From: an uncultured Lachnospiraceae bacterium
Lineage (GTDB): Bacteria > Bacillota > Clostridia > Lachnospirales > Lachnospiraceae
Direction of reading: 5' to 3'
Assembly (NCBI GenBank): GCA_949051815.1
Contig: CARQVR010000041.1
Location: 1-28,009, forward strand
Length of the DNA stretch: 28,009 nucleotides
The notes below the pieces were generated by a model. It did not search any database and was not told the origin of the DNA. It saw only the letters and a program-made list of their open reading frames with translations. A program made the position numbers and the translations under genes. Below are positions 20,650 to 27,965 of the stretch, piece by piece. Every line of letters begins with the position of its first letter. The first letter of the stretch is position 1.

Positions 20650-21501
20650 ATGAGCGAAGTTATCTTCTCGGTTTTTCCGAGTGAAAATTTTGTGGATCTG
20701 GGGTTGTATCAGTTTGGGTGGGAGCAGTGCGCGCCCTCCCACTCGTTCGGTCCGGCTGCCAGAAACCACTATCTGTTTCACTATTGTCTCTCCGGCACCG
20801 GGACGCTGATCGCCGATAATTCCCACGGCGAATCCGTCCGTTACCAGATCAAAAGCGGGCAGGGATTTATGATCTTCCCTAATCAGGTATGCATGTACAT
20901 CGCGGATTATGACATTCCGTGGGAATACGCATGGATTGAATTTGACGGTCTGCGCGCCAAGGAGACGGTCAATCTGGCGGGCCTTACCCCCGATCAGCCG
21001 GTCTACCGGGCGCGCTACAAGGACGTTGCGGAAACGATGAAAAATGAAATGCTGTATATCGTAAACCATAAGGAAGAGTCTCCCTTTCATCTGATCGGGC
21101 ACCTCTATCTGTTCATAGACAGCTTTGTCCGCGCCTCCACCTCCACACAGATCGGAAAGGGAAACCGTCTGCGCGACTTCTATATTAAAGAAGCCTTCGC
21201 CTATATCGAGCAGAACTTCCAGAATGACATCACTGTGGAGGATATCGCCGCCGCCTGCGGGCTGAACCGAAGCTATTTCGGAAAAATATTTCATGAGTGC
21301 ACAGGGAAGTCCCCCCAGACCTTTCTCATCTCCTACCGCATGACAAAAGCCACCGAACTTTTGAAACTGACCGGGCTGTCCGTGGCTGATATCGGAAATG
21401 CGGTGGGTTATCCGAACCAGCTTCATTTCTCCAGAGCATTTAAAAATGTGTATGGAATCCCGCCCAGACAATGGCGCAATGAAAACAAACCGGTTATTTA
21501 G
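20650..21501 (+). CDS. AraC-family transcriptional regulator (MsmR/RafR-like)
   Basis: A 283-residue regulator. Residues ~15-165 form the cupin-type sugar-sensing domain (NHYLFHYCLSGTGTLI, KSGQGFMIFPNQVCMYIAD, PWEYAWIEFDGL). Residues ~180-278 hold the two AraC helix-turn-helices: ITVEDIAAACGLNRSYFGKIF and LSVADIGNAVGYPNQLHFSRAF, ending in YGIPPRQWR. Such proteins activate adjacent alpha-galactoside operons when sugar is present. The start is the ATG at 20650 with GGAGG 6 nt upstream; a TTG at 20644 is in frame but less likely. It is divergent from the binding-protein/permease/GH36/GH13 genes, its probable targets. Its mRNA leader carries structured element B. Confidence 0.92.
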   Translation: MSEVIFSVFPSENFVDLGLYQFGWEQCAPSHSFGPAARNHYLFHYCLSGTGTLIADNSHGESVRYQIKSGQGFMIFPNQVCMYIADYDIPWEYAWIEFDGLRAKETVNLAGLTPDQPVYRARYKDVAETMKNEMLYIVNHKEESPFHLIGHLYLFIDSFVRASTSTQIGKGNRLRDFYIKEAFAYIEQNFQNDITVEDIAAACGLNRSYFGKIFHECTGKSPQTFLISYRMTKATELLKLTGLSVADIGNAVGYPNQLHFSRAFKNVYGIPPRQWRNENKPVI

Positions 21502-21511
21502 CGAAAAAGCG

Positions 21512-21553
21512 TTGACGTACTGTTTTGACATCAAGTATAATTTTATCAGTACG
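21512..21553 (+). promoter_or_regulatory. Promoter of the FIST-MCP operon spanned by an inverted repeat
   Basis: TTGACG (21512-21517), an 18-nt spacer and a perfect TATAAT (21536-21541). The inverted repeat CGTACTG (21516-21522) and CAGTACG (21547-21553) flanks the core promoter, its arms centred 31 bp apart, about three helical turns. This looks like an operator for a dimeric or looping regulator. Confidence 0.65.
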
Positions 21554-21592
21554 GCATAAAGAAAAATACATTTAGGAAGCGAGGTCAACACT

Positions 21593-22648
21593 TTGAGACA
21601 GTTTTTTGGTATGAGCCAGAGCGGCAATCTGGAGGAGGCGGTCCGTGGTCTGAAAGCCCCTCAGTTGATTATGCTTATGTCCAACAACGAACAGTTTGAA
21701 GACCATGTTAAAAAATTAGAATCCCTTTTCCCGGGCGTACCCAGCATCGGCTGTATCGGCATGAGCTACGACGTCCGGGTCGTTGAGAAGGGTGTAGGCG
21801 TCATCGCCTATTATGACGGCGTAAACGCTGTCGCAAACGTGCTCGAGCACGTGTCGGTTATGCCCGTGAAATACATAGGGCGGCTGCAAAAAGACATACA
21901 TACCATCAAAAGTTCCGGCAGAGACACGGTATGCATTGATTTCTGTTCCGGAAACGACGCCTGCGTGCTGACGACCATTTACAGCGCCTTACAGCGAAAC
22001 AACATTTCTCTTGTCGGCGGAACGGGCGACGGCGGGAAGATTTCGGCAAACGGAAAAGTGTACGAGGACGCTGTGGCTTACGCGTTAGTAAAGAACCTGA
22101 ACGGGAAAGTAAAAGCCTACAAGGAAAACATTTACCATCAGCTCGGCAATTACCGCTTTGTCGCTTCGGGAACGGACAAGGCCAACTACCGGCTCGGACA
22201 GTTAAACGGAAAATCCGCCAAACAGGTCTACCAGAATATCCTCCATGTGACGGAGGAGCAGATTTCCACCCAGACCTTCAAAAATCCCTTTGGAAAAATC
22301 AACGGAAACGATACGTGCATCATCTCCATCAAGGAAGTCAGCGGCAATTCCCTGACCTGTTTTCGTCAGGTAAACGACTCCGATGTGCTGATCCTTCTGG
22401 AGCTTGGCGATTACAGGCAGATCGTCAGGGACACCATCCAGACGATCAAAAACGATTTCCCGAAAATTTCCGCCGTGTTCTCTGTAAACTGCCTGTTCCG
22501 GTACCTGCTCTTTACGGACAACAATTACATGAAAGAATATCTGATGGACATGAGCACGCTTGGACAGCATGCCGGTCTGGTCGGATATGGAGAACACTAT
22601 AACAACCGTTTTGTCAACCAGTCCATGACCTGTGTTGTATTTGAGTAA
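21593..22648 (+). CDS. FIST domain sensor protein
   Basis: A 351-residue soluble protein with a FIST N domain (~1-185: APQLIMLMSNNEQFEDHV, GVPSIGCIGMSY, NISLVGGTGDGG, VYEDAVAYALVKN) and a FIST C domain (~190-350: NGKSAKQVYQNIL, KINGNDTCIISIKEV, FSVNCLFRYLLF, GLVGYGEHYNNRFVNQSMTCVVF). FIST is a predicted small-ligand sensory module often tied to chemotaxis or c-di-GMP proteins. There is no signal peptide or membrane helix, so it acts in the cytoplasm. It starts with TTG at 21593, supported by GAGG 8 nt upstream; a later in-frame ATG has no such box. The soluble MCP gene follows after 12 nt, and the two probably form a receptor complex in trans. Confidence 0.9.
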   Translation: MRQFFGMSQSGNLEEAVRGLKAPQLIMLMSNNEQFEDHVKKLESLFPGVPSIGCIGMSYDVRVVEKGVGVIAYYDGVNAVANVLEHVSVMPVKYIGRLQKDIHTIKSSGRDTVCIDFCSGNDACVLTTIYSALQRNNISLVGGTGDGGKISANGKVYEDAVAYALVKNLNGKVKAYKENIYHQLGNYRFVASGTDKANYRLGQLNGKSAKQVYQNILHVTEEQISTQTFKNPFGKINGNDTCIISIKEVSGNSLTCFRQVNDSDVLILLELGDYRQIVRDTIQTIKNDFPKISAVFSVNCLFRYLLFTDNNYMKEYLMDMSTLGQHAGLVGYGEHYNNRFVNQSMTCVVFE

Positions 22649-22660
22649 GGGGGTGCGAAG

Positions 22661-23584
22661 ATGAAATTCCGAAAAAATACCCAGAGGGAAGAAAAGACTC
22701 TGGATCCGATCGTATATGTAGTGGAAAGCCTTCAGGAATACCGCAACGCCCTGATTCAGAGCGAAGTGGACTCCCTGCACGAGCTGAGCATGGTGCGCCG
22801 GTCCTTCGGCACTGTGCTGCAGGACTCGGAGGATCTGAAAGGCTCCCTGCTTGACTTTGAGCAGACTTTTTCCAGCATCAATACCGTATCCGGCCAGTTT
22901 GCGTCCGTAAAAGACAATATTTTCGAATCCGTAAATCAGGTACAGGGCGAGGTGGAAACGCTGAAAAACAGTTCTTTGCAGGTGGCCAGCCATTTCGACG
23001 AAATGCAGAGCACCTTCGACACCTTCCAGCTCTCCTTAAATGAGATCCGGAAATGCATGGGCAGAATTGTATCTATCGCGGACCAGACAAACATCCTCTC
23101 CCTCAACGCTTCCATCGAAGCTGCCAGGGCCGGAGAACAGGGAAAAGGATTTGCCACCGTGGCAGGCGAGATTAAGAGTCTGTCCGAGGAGATTAAAAAT
23201 CTCGTGGCAATGGTAGACTCCAGCGTGGGCGATGTGGAATCCGGCACTGAAAAGCTAAACGCCAGCATCCAGACCTCCCACCATGCGCTTGAGGAAAGTC
23301 TCACGAAAGTGGACGAAACCTACGCCATGTTCGCCCAGATCACACAGGCGGCGGACGGTGCGGAATCCGTACAGACGGAGATCTCCCAGGTCATCGACGA
23401 TTCCAAGAATAAGCTCATGACACTGAGCACTTTCTTTGATAAAATGAAAAAACAGTATGAGACAGTTATGCGGCATATCAACCGTGTCAGCAACATGGGA
23501 ACAACGAAGAGCGCCATGTACGAGGATATCGACAATATGATGGCGCAGATTCCTCCCATCATCAATGATTACAATGCCGGATAA
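22661..23584 (+). CDS. Soluble methyl-accepting chemotaxis protein (no sensor domain)
   Basis: A 307-residue chemoreceptor signalling protein. It is almost wholly alpha-helical coiled coil, with the hairpin tip IVSIADQTNILSLNASIEAARAGEQGKG (~136-163) that docks CheA and CheW. It has no transmembrane segment and no recognisable ligand domain; the N-terminal ~110 residues are helical with little family signal. There is no C-terminal CheR-docking pentapeptide. A GGGGGTG box precedes the ATG. Coupling to the FIST gene suggests that FIST supplies ligand sensing and this protein passes the signal to CheA. No che or flagellar genes lie in the window. Confidence 0.92.
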   Translation: MKFRKNTQREEKTLDPIVYVVESLQEYRNALIQSEVDSLHELSMVRRSFGTVLQDSEDLKGSLLDFEQTFSSINTVSGQFASVKDNIFESVNQVQGEVETLKNSSLQVASHFDEMQSTFDTFQLSLNEIRKCMGRIVSIADQTNILSLNASIEAARAGEQGKGFATVAGEIKSLSEEIKNLVAMVDSSVGDVESGTEKLNASIQTSHHALEESLTKVDETYAMFAQITQAADGAESVQTEISQVIDDSKNKLMTLSTFFDKMKKQYETVMRHINRVSNMGTTKSAMYEDIDNMMAQIPPIINDYNAG

Positions 23585-23598
23585 GCCGGTAAAAGCAG

Positions 23599-23635
23599 AG
23601 GAACTCTCCCTTTACGGGAGAGTTCCTTGTTTTTT
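23599..23635 (+). terminator. Terminator of the FIST-MCP operon
   Basis: A perfect 11-bp stem GGAACTCTCCC (23600-23610) and GGGAGAGTTCC (23616-23626) with loop TTTAC is followed by TTGTTTTTT. The loop contains the TAA stop of the convergent GGDEF-EAL gene, so the hairpin is partly coding on the other strand and may end both transcripts. Confidence 0.9.
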
Positions 23636-25597
23636 CCCTTTTGTTCCCAAAAACGTGGGATCGCTCTGAAAGGCCCGGAACTTCCGCTCAATCTCCGCCT
23701 CGGGCAGTACACAGTGATAAATCTCCAGTCCGGCCACCTTGCCGTGGAAGGATTTCTGGTATTCGTCCCCGCCTATGACCACCCGCTCCGGCACCTTAAG
23801 GTTCGGCGCACGGTCCTTGCTGCCGATCAGCATACCGTTAAAATAAAGTCTGACCAGACCGGTAATCACATCGCAGGAAACGCACATATACGCCCACTCT
23901 CCCGGCACCGCATGTCTGCCGAATATATCAAACCACTCATTTACTTCCCTGTCGTCCTTCATGCGGAACACACAACTGCAGATCGCGTCCGAAGGCACCA
24001 GACTTAAAAAACCGTCCAGATAGGTAATATAAATCACACTCGTCCACGACTGCATTTCCGCCGTGTTCACCCACAGACAGATGGTATAGCTCTCGCTGTA
24101 CATAACGGATTTCGGCAGGACGACCACATTTTCTCCCACCTTGCCGCCCGGGAAGGAAAGCGCCATCTGGCCCGCCACCACACCGGTGTCATAGGTGATC
24201 CCCTCTCCCAGAATTTCCCCTTCGTTCCTGCCCTCTGCATCCTGAAGATGATGGTCGAAGGAATACACTGTGGGAATCCGGTTGCTCACAAAGAAATAGC
24301 GGTCGCTGTACATCTCATAAAAGCGCGCCGGCGGCTGCGGCTCCCCATAGAAATCTCCCAGCCCGAGCTGCGCCCCGTAATTGGCCAGCGCGCCCGCCTG
24401 CACGGTGCTTTCAATTCCCTGCGCCACAATCATAAACTGCAGATCCCGTCCAAGACCGATGAGGTTTCGGAACAGCAGAAGAGGACGCCTGTCGTTCTCC
24501 CTTTCCGCCCGCAGCAGTCTCGGATCCAGCTTCAGAATATTCGCCGGAACCTGCTGCAAAACCTTAAAAGAGGAAGCGGAGCCAAAGTTTTCAATGGCTA
24601 TTTCAAATCCCATTTCAGACAGCACTTCCACCGCGCAGACAATCTTCTCTCCCCTTCCGAGGAAGCTCTCCTCCTCGATACAGATCTTGATCTCCTCCGG
24701 TCTGACCTGATAAGTTTCCAGACATTTTCTGATATGCGCCATCCCGTCCGCCTGCAAAATCGTCCGGGCGGAAATGCGGGCATAAATCTGCAATTCTTTG
24801 AAAACCGTGTCCTGCCATTTCTGTTTCCACTGGCAGATCTGTTCAAACATCATCTTATCCAGTCTGGTAATCACACCGTACTGTTCCAGCACGGGAATGA
24901 AGGTTTCTTCCTCCAGAACGCCTTTTCCCGGGAAATGCCAGTACAGCACCGCTTTCGCCGCATATACATCCGAGTTTTGCAGATAGATCATCGGCTGGAA
25001 GCGAAGCTCAAACTCCTCCTCCCGAAACGACGTAAGCGTCCTGTCCTTCATCGCTTTCTGTTCCGCAAGCTGTTCCCTTATCACTTCATAGTTTACATAA
25101 CTTCCCTTGCCGTTTTTCTTGACATAATACATCGCCTCGTCGCCCTGATCCAGAATCACGGACAGATTTTCGGAAACACTGCATCCGGCAACAAAGCCAA
25201 TGCTGAAAGAGAGCACTTCCCGCAATGATTCGTCAAAATCCTCTTTCAGTCTGTGCTGCAGCAGGGCAAACTGCTCTTCCGGCTCCTCCACGCACACGGC
25301 GGCATCGCAGATCACCACAAACTCATCCCCGCCCAGCCGCACCACAAGCTGCCCCGGAAACACGCTCCGAAGAAGCCCGCTCACAAACAGCAGAAGCTCA
25401 TCGCCCTTCGCATGGCCGTACACATCATTGACCAGTTTAAAATTGTCAATGTCCATGTAGAGACAATGGACATGCGCGCCCGCAGGCAGCACATTCCAGA
25501 TCTCATGAAGTCCTCTCCTGTTGACCGTACCAGTCAGATAGTCTGTATTCTTTTCACCTTTTGCCCGATCAATCAGGCCGTCAAATAAGCAATTCAT
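23612..25597 (-). CDS. GGDEF-degenerate EAL-LamG protein (probable diguanylate cyclase)
   Basis: A 661-residue protein without signal or membrane segments. The GGDEF domain (~15-170) is intact: DYLTGTVNRRGL, YMDIDNFKLVNDVYGHAKGDELL and RLGGDEF (GGDEF 89-93); no RxxD inhibitory site precedes it. The EAL domain (~185-425) is degenerate: AKA at 214-216 replaces EAL, ENFG (336-339) replaces DDFG, and AQGIES replaces AEGVET. Phosphodiesterase activity is therefore unlikely. A C-terminal ~180-residue LamG/concanavalin-like beta-sandwich (~475-640: SYTICLWVNTAE, GEWAYMCVSCD, VRLYFNGMLIGS, HGKVAGLEIYHCVLPEAEI) follows. LamG folds usually bind glycans outside the cell, so a cytosolic one is odd. GAGGGGG lies just before the start. 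It converges on the FIST-MCP operon. Confidence 0.87.
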   Translation of the reverse strand: MNCLFDGLIDRAKGEKNTDYLTGTVNRRGLHEIWNVLPAGAHVHCLYMDIDNFKLVNDVYGHAKGDELLLFVSGLLRSVFPGQLVVRLGGDEFVVICDAAVCVEEPEEQFALLQHRLKEDFDESLREVLSFSIGFVAGCSVSENLSVILDQGDEAMYYVKKNGKGSYVNYEVIREQLAEQKAMKDRTLTSFREEEFELRFQPMIYLQNSDVYAAKAVLYWHFPGKGVLEEETFIPVLEQYGVITRLDKMMFEQICQWKQKWQDTVFKELQIYARISARTILQADGMAHIRKCLETYQVRPEEIKICIEEESFLGRGEKIVCAVEVLSEMGFEIAIENFGSASSFKVLQQVPANILKLDPRLLRAERENDRRPLLLFRNLIGLGRDLQFMIVAQGIESTVQAGALANYGAQLGLGDFYGEPQPPARFYEMYSDRYFFVSNRIPTVYSFDHHLQDAEGRNEGEILGEGITYDTGVVAGQMALSFPGGKVGENVVVLPKSVMYSESYTICLWVNTAEMQSWTSVIYITYLDGFLSLVPSDAICSCVFRMKDDREVNEWFDIFGRHAVPGEWAYMCVSCDVITGLVRLYFNGMLIGSKDRAPNLKVPERVVIGGDEYQKSFHGKVAGLEIYHCVLPEAEIERKFRAFQSDPTFLGTKGKKQGTLP

Positions 25598-25629
25598 ACG
25601 ATCCCCCTCGCTGCCTATCCACTATGATA

Positions 25630-25778
25630 CTGCCATTTTTTCATCTTTCGTCTGCGCTTCTCCACGCAGTGCACGCTCGATTCCGCTTCTCTTCATCTCG
25701 CTCGCGGGCTTCGCCCTATGCATACGCAATCTGAAAAAATTGTCAGCAAGCTGCCATTTTTTCATCTTTCGTCTGCGC
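25630..25778 (-). repeat. Pair of identical 28-nt direct repeats in the GGDEF-EAL gene leader
   Basis: The plus-strand sequence starting CTGCCATTTTTTCATC and ending CGTCTGCGC occurs at 25630-25657 and again at 25751-25778, a 121-nt offset. Between them is a GGGCTTCGCCC hairpin. On the minus strand both copies lie in the presumed 5' leader of the GGDEF gene. Confidence 0.75.
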
Positions 25779-25800
25779 ACTGCTCATTGCCTATACGCAC

Positions 25801-25829
25801 ATTATAAAATATAGAAGCTGCTGTTTCAA
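25801..25829 (-). promoter_or_regulatory. Probable promoter of the GGDEF-EAL-LamG gene
   Basis: On the minus strand TTGAAA (25824-25829), a 17-nt spacer and TATAAT (25801-25806). The -35 lies within the terminator hairpin of the upstream transporter genes. The resulting leader is ~195 nt long and contains the 28-nt repeats. Confidence 0.55.
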
Positions 25830-25857
25830 CCGTAAAAACGGTTTCACAGCAGCTTCT
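25813..25857 (-). terminator. Hairpin terminator after the second sugar transporter
   Basis: A 12-bp stem AGAAGCTGCTGT (25813-25824) with ACAGCAGCTTCT (25846-25857) is topped by AACCGT/ACGGTT with loop AAAA. On the minus strand it is followed by ATATTTTATAA, a weak T tract. It lies 32 nt past the permease stop. Confidence 0.7.
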
Positions 25858-25889
25858 GGCAATGGAGTGTATGCCCGATAGTAATATCC

Positions 25890-26777
25890 CTAGCCTTTGA
25901 CCGCTCCAGCCGTCATACCCTCGATGAAGTATCTCTGGAAACAGAGGAATATGATAAATACCGGAAGAATACCAAACATGGAACCGGCAATCAGCACATC
26001 GTAGTTGTTTCCGTAGGGTGTAAGCAGGGTGTTCAAACCAATCGGAAGCGTGAACTTCTCCGGACTTCTGTATACGAGCATCGGCCAGAGTACGTTATTC
26101 CATGAGCCCATCGCACACAGAATCGCCATAGCCGCAAACGCCGGTTTCGTGATCGGCATCATAATCTTAAAGCAGATACCATACTCGGTAGCGCCGTCTA
26201 TACGGCCTGCGTCCAGAAGATCCTTCGGCAGTCCTGTCATATACTGCCTGAAAAAGAAGATCGTCGATGCACCACACAGTCCCGGCAGCATCACGCCCCA
26301 GATCGTGTCAACCAGTTTCAGGTTAATCATCTCCTTGTAGAGCGGGAGAATCAGAATCTCAAAGGGAACCATCATGGTAGCTATTACAAGGAAGAACAGG
26401 AAGTTCTTCAATTTATAGTTGTACATGGTCAGACCGTAAGCCACGATGTAGCATACAAGCAGCGTCAGGAATACTGTGACGAGCATCAGTACCAGACTGT
26501 TCTTATACCACATAAAGTACTTTTGTCCGTCCACGTTCTTGCCAAACAGGTATGTATAGTTGGCAAGTGTCATGGTGCTGAAATCCAGATTGATACTGAG
26601 TCCCCGGCGGATCAGCTCCGTACCGGGCCGGAAGGATGCGATCAGTCCGGCAAACAGCGGATATATGATAAGGAAGGAAAGAACCGCAAACAGCGCCGTA
26701 GTTAACACGGTTAAAATATTTCTCTTTGTTCTCATTCCTACAGTTTCTTCGCCTTTTACAGAGGTTGTTTCTGCCAT
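25890..26777 (-). CDS. CUT1 sugar ABC transporter permease (MalG-type), second transporter
   Basis: A 295-residue permease with six hydrophobic segments. The EAA loop is LLDAGRIDGATEYGICFKIMMPITKP, with D replacing the first E of the motif. The N-terminal ~18 residues are a polar cytoplasmic tail, and the protein ends in GMTAGAVKG, typical of MalG-like subunits. A GGAGG box lies 9 nt before the ATG, and one base separates it from the upstream permease stop. It is the last gene of the transporter, followed by a hairpin terminator. The substrate is unknown because the binding protein is nearly all outside the window; no ATPase is adjacent. Confidence 0.93.
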   Translation of the reverse strand: MAETTSVKGEETVGMRTKRNILTVLTTALFAVLSFLIIYPLFAGLIASFRPGTELIRRGLSINLDFSTMTLANYTYLFGKNVDGQKYFMWYKNSLVLMLVTVFLTLLVCYIVAYGLTMYNYKLKNFLFFLVIATMMVPFEILILPLYKEMINLKLVDTIWGVMLPGLCGASTIFFFRQYMTGLPKDLLDAGRIDGATEYGICFKIMMPITKPAFAAMAILCAMGSWNNVLWPMLVYRSPEKFTLPIGLNTLLTPYGNNYDVLIAGSMFGILPVFIIFLCFQRYFIEGMTAGAVKG

Positions 26778-26778
26778 A

Positions 26779-27678
26779 TTAGTCTTCCTCCTTCCCTAAC
26801 GTTCCGTTTACAATAAGCTGTACGATATTGATAGCCAGTGCGATCACAAGCAGGACGATACCTACCGCGCTGCCGTATCCGAGCTGGTTCTTTGTAATAC
26901 CGCGCTTGTACAGATATCCGACGATGGTCAGACCGATATTGTTCGGTGAATCGGGACCTGCCCACAGCATGTAAGATTCCATGAACATTGCCAGACCTGC
27001 GTACACGCTGATCGTCAGCACGTAAACGGTGGTCGGTTTCAAAAGAGGAATGGTAACATATCTGAATTTCTGCCATGCGGTCGCGCCGTCAATATCGGCC
27101 GCCTCATACATAGCGGTATCTATCGCTTTCAAACCTGAAATAAAATAGAGCATATTTACGCCGGTCCATCTCCAGCATGCCACAAGCAAAAGAGCGCCGA
27201 GACCAGTTGCCTTCACTTTCAGCCATTTAAAAGTGCCAAGTCCGAGAGCCGTCGTGATCACATTCATCTGACCGGTAGGATACTCGGAAAACATCAGTCG
27301 AAACAGAGTACCGGAGATAACAACGGAAGTAAGAGCCGGTACATACAGGCAGGCTTTCCAGAAGCCTTTCGCCTTCACCAGTCTGGAATCCATCAATACC
27401 GCCCAGAGCATCGGGAACGGAATCAACAGAACCAGTGTCATAATCATATATTGAAAACTGTTTTTAATTGCCGTGTGGAAAATGCCGTCTTTCAAAAGCT
27501 TTGTAAAGTTTTTCATTCCCACCCATTCCGTGCCGGTAGGCGTGATATCCTGAAAGCTCATGGTAATTGTACTGCATAACGGATAGATCCAGAACAAAAG
27601 AAAACTGATAATAAAAGGAAGCACGAACACATAGGGCGCCGCCTTCTGTGAATAGAAAAACTTTTTAAATTTATTCAT
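26779..27678 (-). CDS. CUT1 sugar ABC transporter permease (MalF-type), second transporter
   Basis: A 299-residue permease with six membrane helices. The EAA loop is MYEAADIDGATAWQKFRYVTIPLLKP. The N-terminus MNKFKKFFYSQKAAPYVFVLPF is typical of MalF-like subunits. I start at the ATG 27678, with AAGGAG 9 nt upstream; a GTG two codons earlier (27684) is in frame. It lies downstream of a binding-protein gene and a long repetitive spacer with hairpins, which probably lowers permease expression relative to the binding protein. It pairs with the permease at 25890-26777. Confidence 0.93.
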   Translation of the reverse strand: MNKFKKFFYSQKAAPYVFVLPFIISFLLFWIYPLCSTITMSFQDITPTGTEWVGMKNFTKLLKDGIFHTAIKNSFQYMIMTLVLLIPFPMLWAVLMDSRLVKAKGFWKACLYVPALTSVVISGTLFRLMFSEYPTGQMNVITTALGLGTFKWLKVKATGLGALLLVACWRWTGVNMLYFISGLKAIDTAMYEAADIDGATAWQKFRYVTIPLLKPTTVYVLTISVYAGLAMFMESYMLWAGPDSPNNIGLTIVGYLYKRGITKNQLGYGSAVGIVLLVIALAINIVQLIVNGTLGKEED

Positions 27679-27744
27679 ACGCACACACTCCTTACCTTAC
27701 CCATACATAAGATCTGTTTACTATACCACCCATTCTGAAAGCAA

Positions 27745-27772
27745 AGAGGGGATTGCATTCACAATCCCCTCT
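27745..27772 (-). terminator. Intra-operon hairpin (attenuator-like) between binding protein and permease genes
   Basis: A perfect 11-bp stem AGAGGGGATTG (27745-27755) with CAATCCCCTCT (27762-27772) and a 6-nt loop. On the minus strand it is followed by TTGCTTTC, a poor U-run. This suits partial termination or mRNA 3'-end protection of the binding-protein transcript. Confidence 0.65.
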
Positions 27773-27783
27773 ATTTAATTCTG

Positions 27784-27963
27784 CCTGCACTGAGATTCGC
27801 CTTCAGCAAAACCCGTGTAGTTAATCCAGCAAAGATTTGCTACCCTCATGCCGAGGTTCGCGTGAGCGAAACTCGCGTAGTTAATCCAGCAAGACTTTAC
27901 TACCCTCATGCCGAGGTTCGCATGAGCGAAACTCGCGTAGTTAATTCCGAAGGAATTTACTAC
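27784..27963 (-). repeat. Three tandem 60-nt hairpin repeats in the binding protein-permease spacer
   Basis: Units at 27784-27843, 27844-27903 and 27904-27963 repeat with an exact 60-nt period. The last two are almost identical over their first ~45 nt, and the first is more diverged. Read on the minus strand, a unit can form GTAGT/ACTAC (in the third unit extended by AATTCC/GGAATT after one mismatch) and a second hairpin TTCGC/GCGAA flanked by GAG/CTC. No reading frame of note covers it. Confidence 0.85.
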
Positions 27964-27965
27964 GA

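Noticed and set aside
20632..21627. 331-codon open frame on the minus strand
   Set aside because: It is antisense to the AraC gene, which has intact helix-turn-helix motifs and a good start; the frame has shadow composition.
24248..25228. 326-codon open frame on the plus strand
   Set aside because: It is antisense to the GGDEF-EAL gene and made open by high third-position GC; no start signal or motif.
27784..27963. CRISPR array
   Set aside because: The repeats are contiguous 60-nt tandem units with no unique spacers, and no cas genes are nearby.
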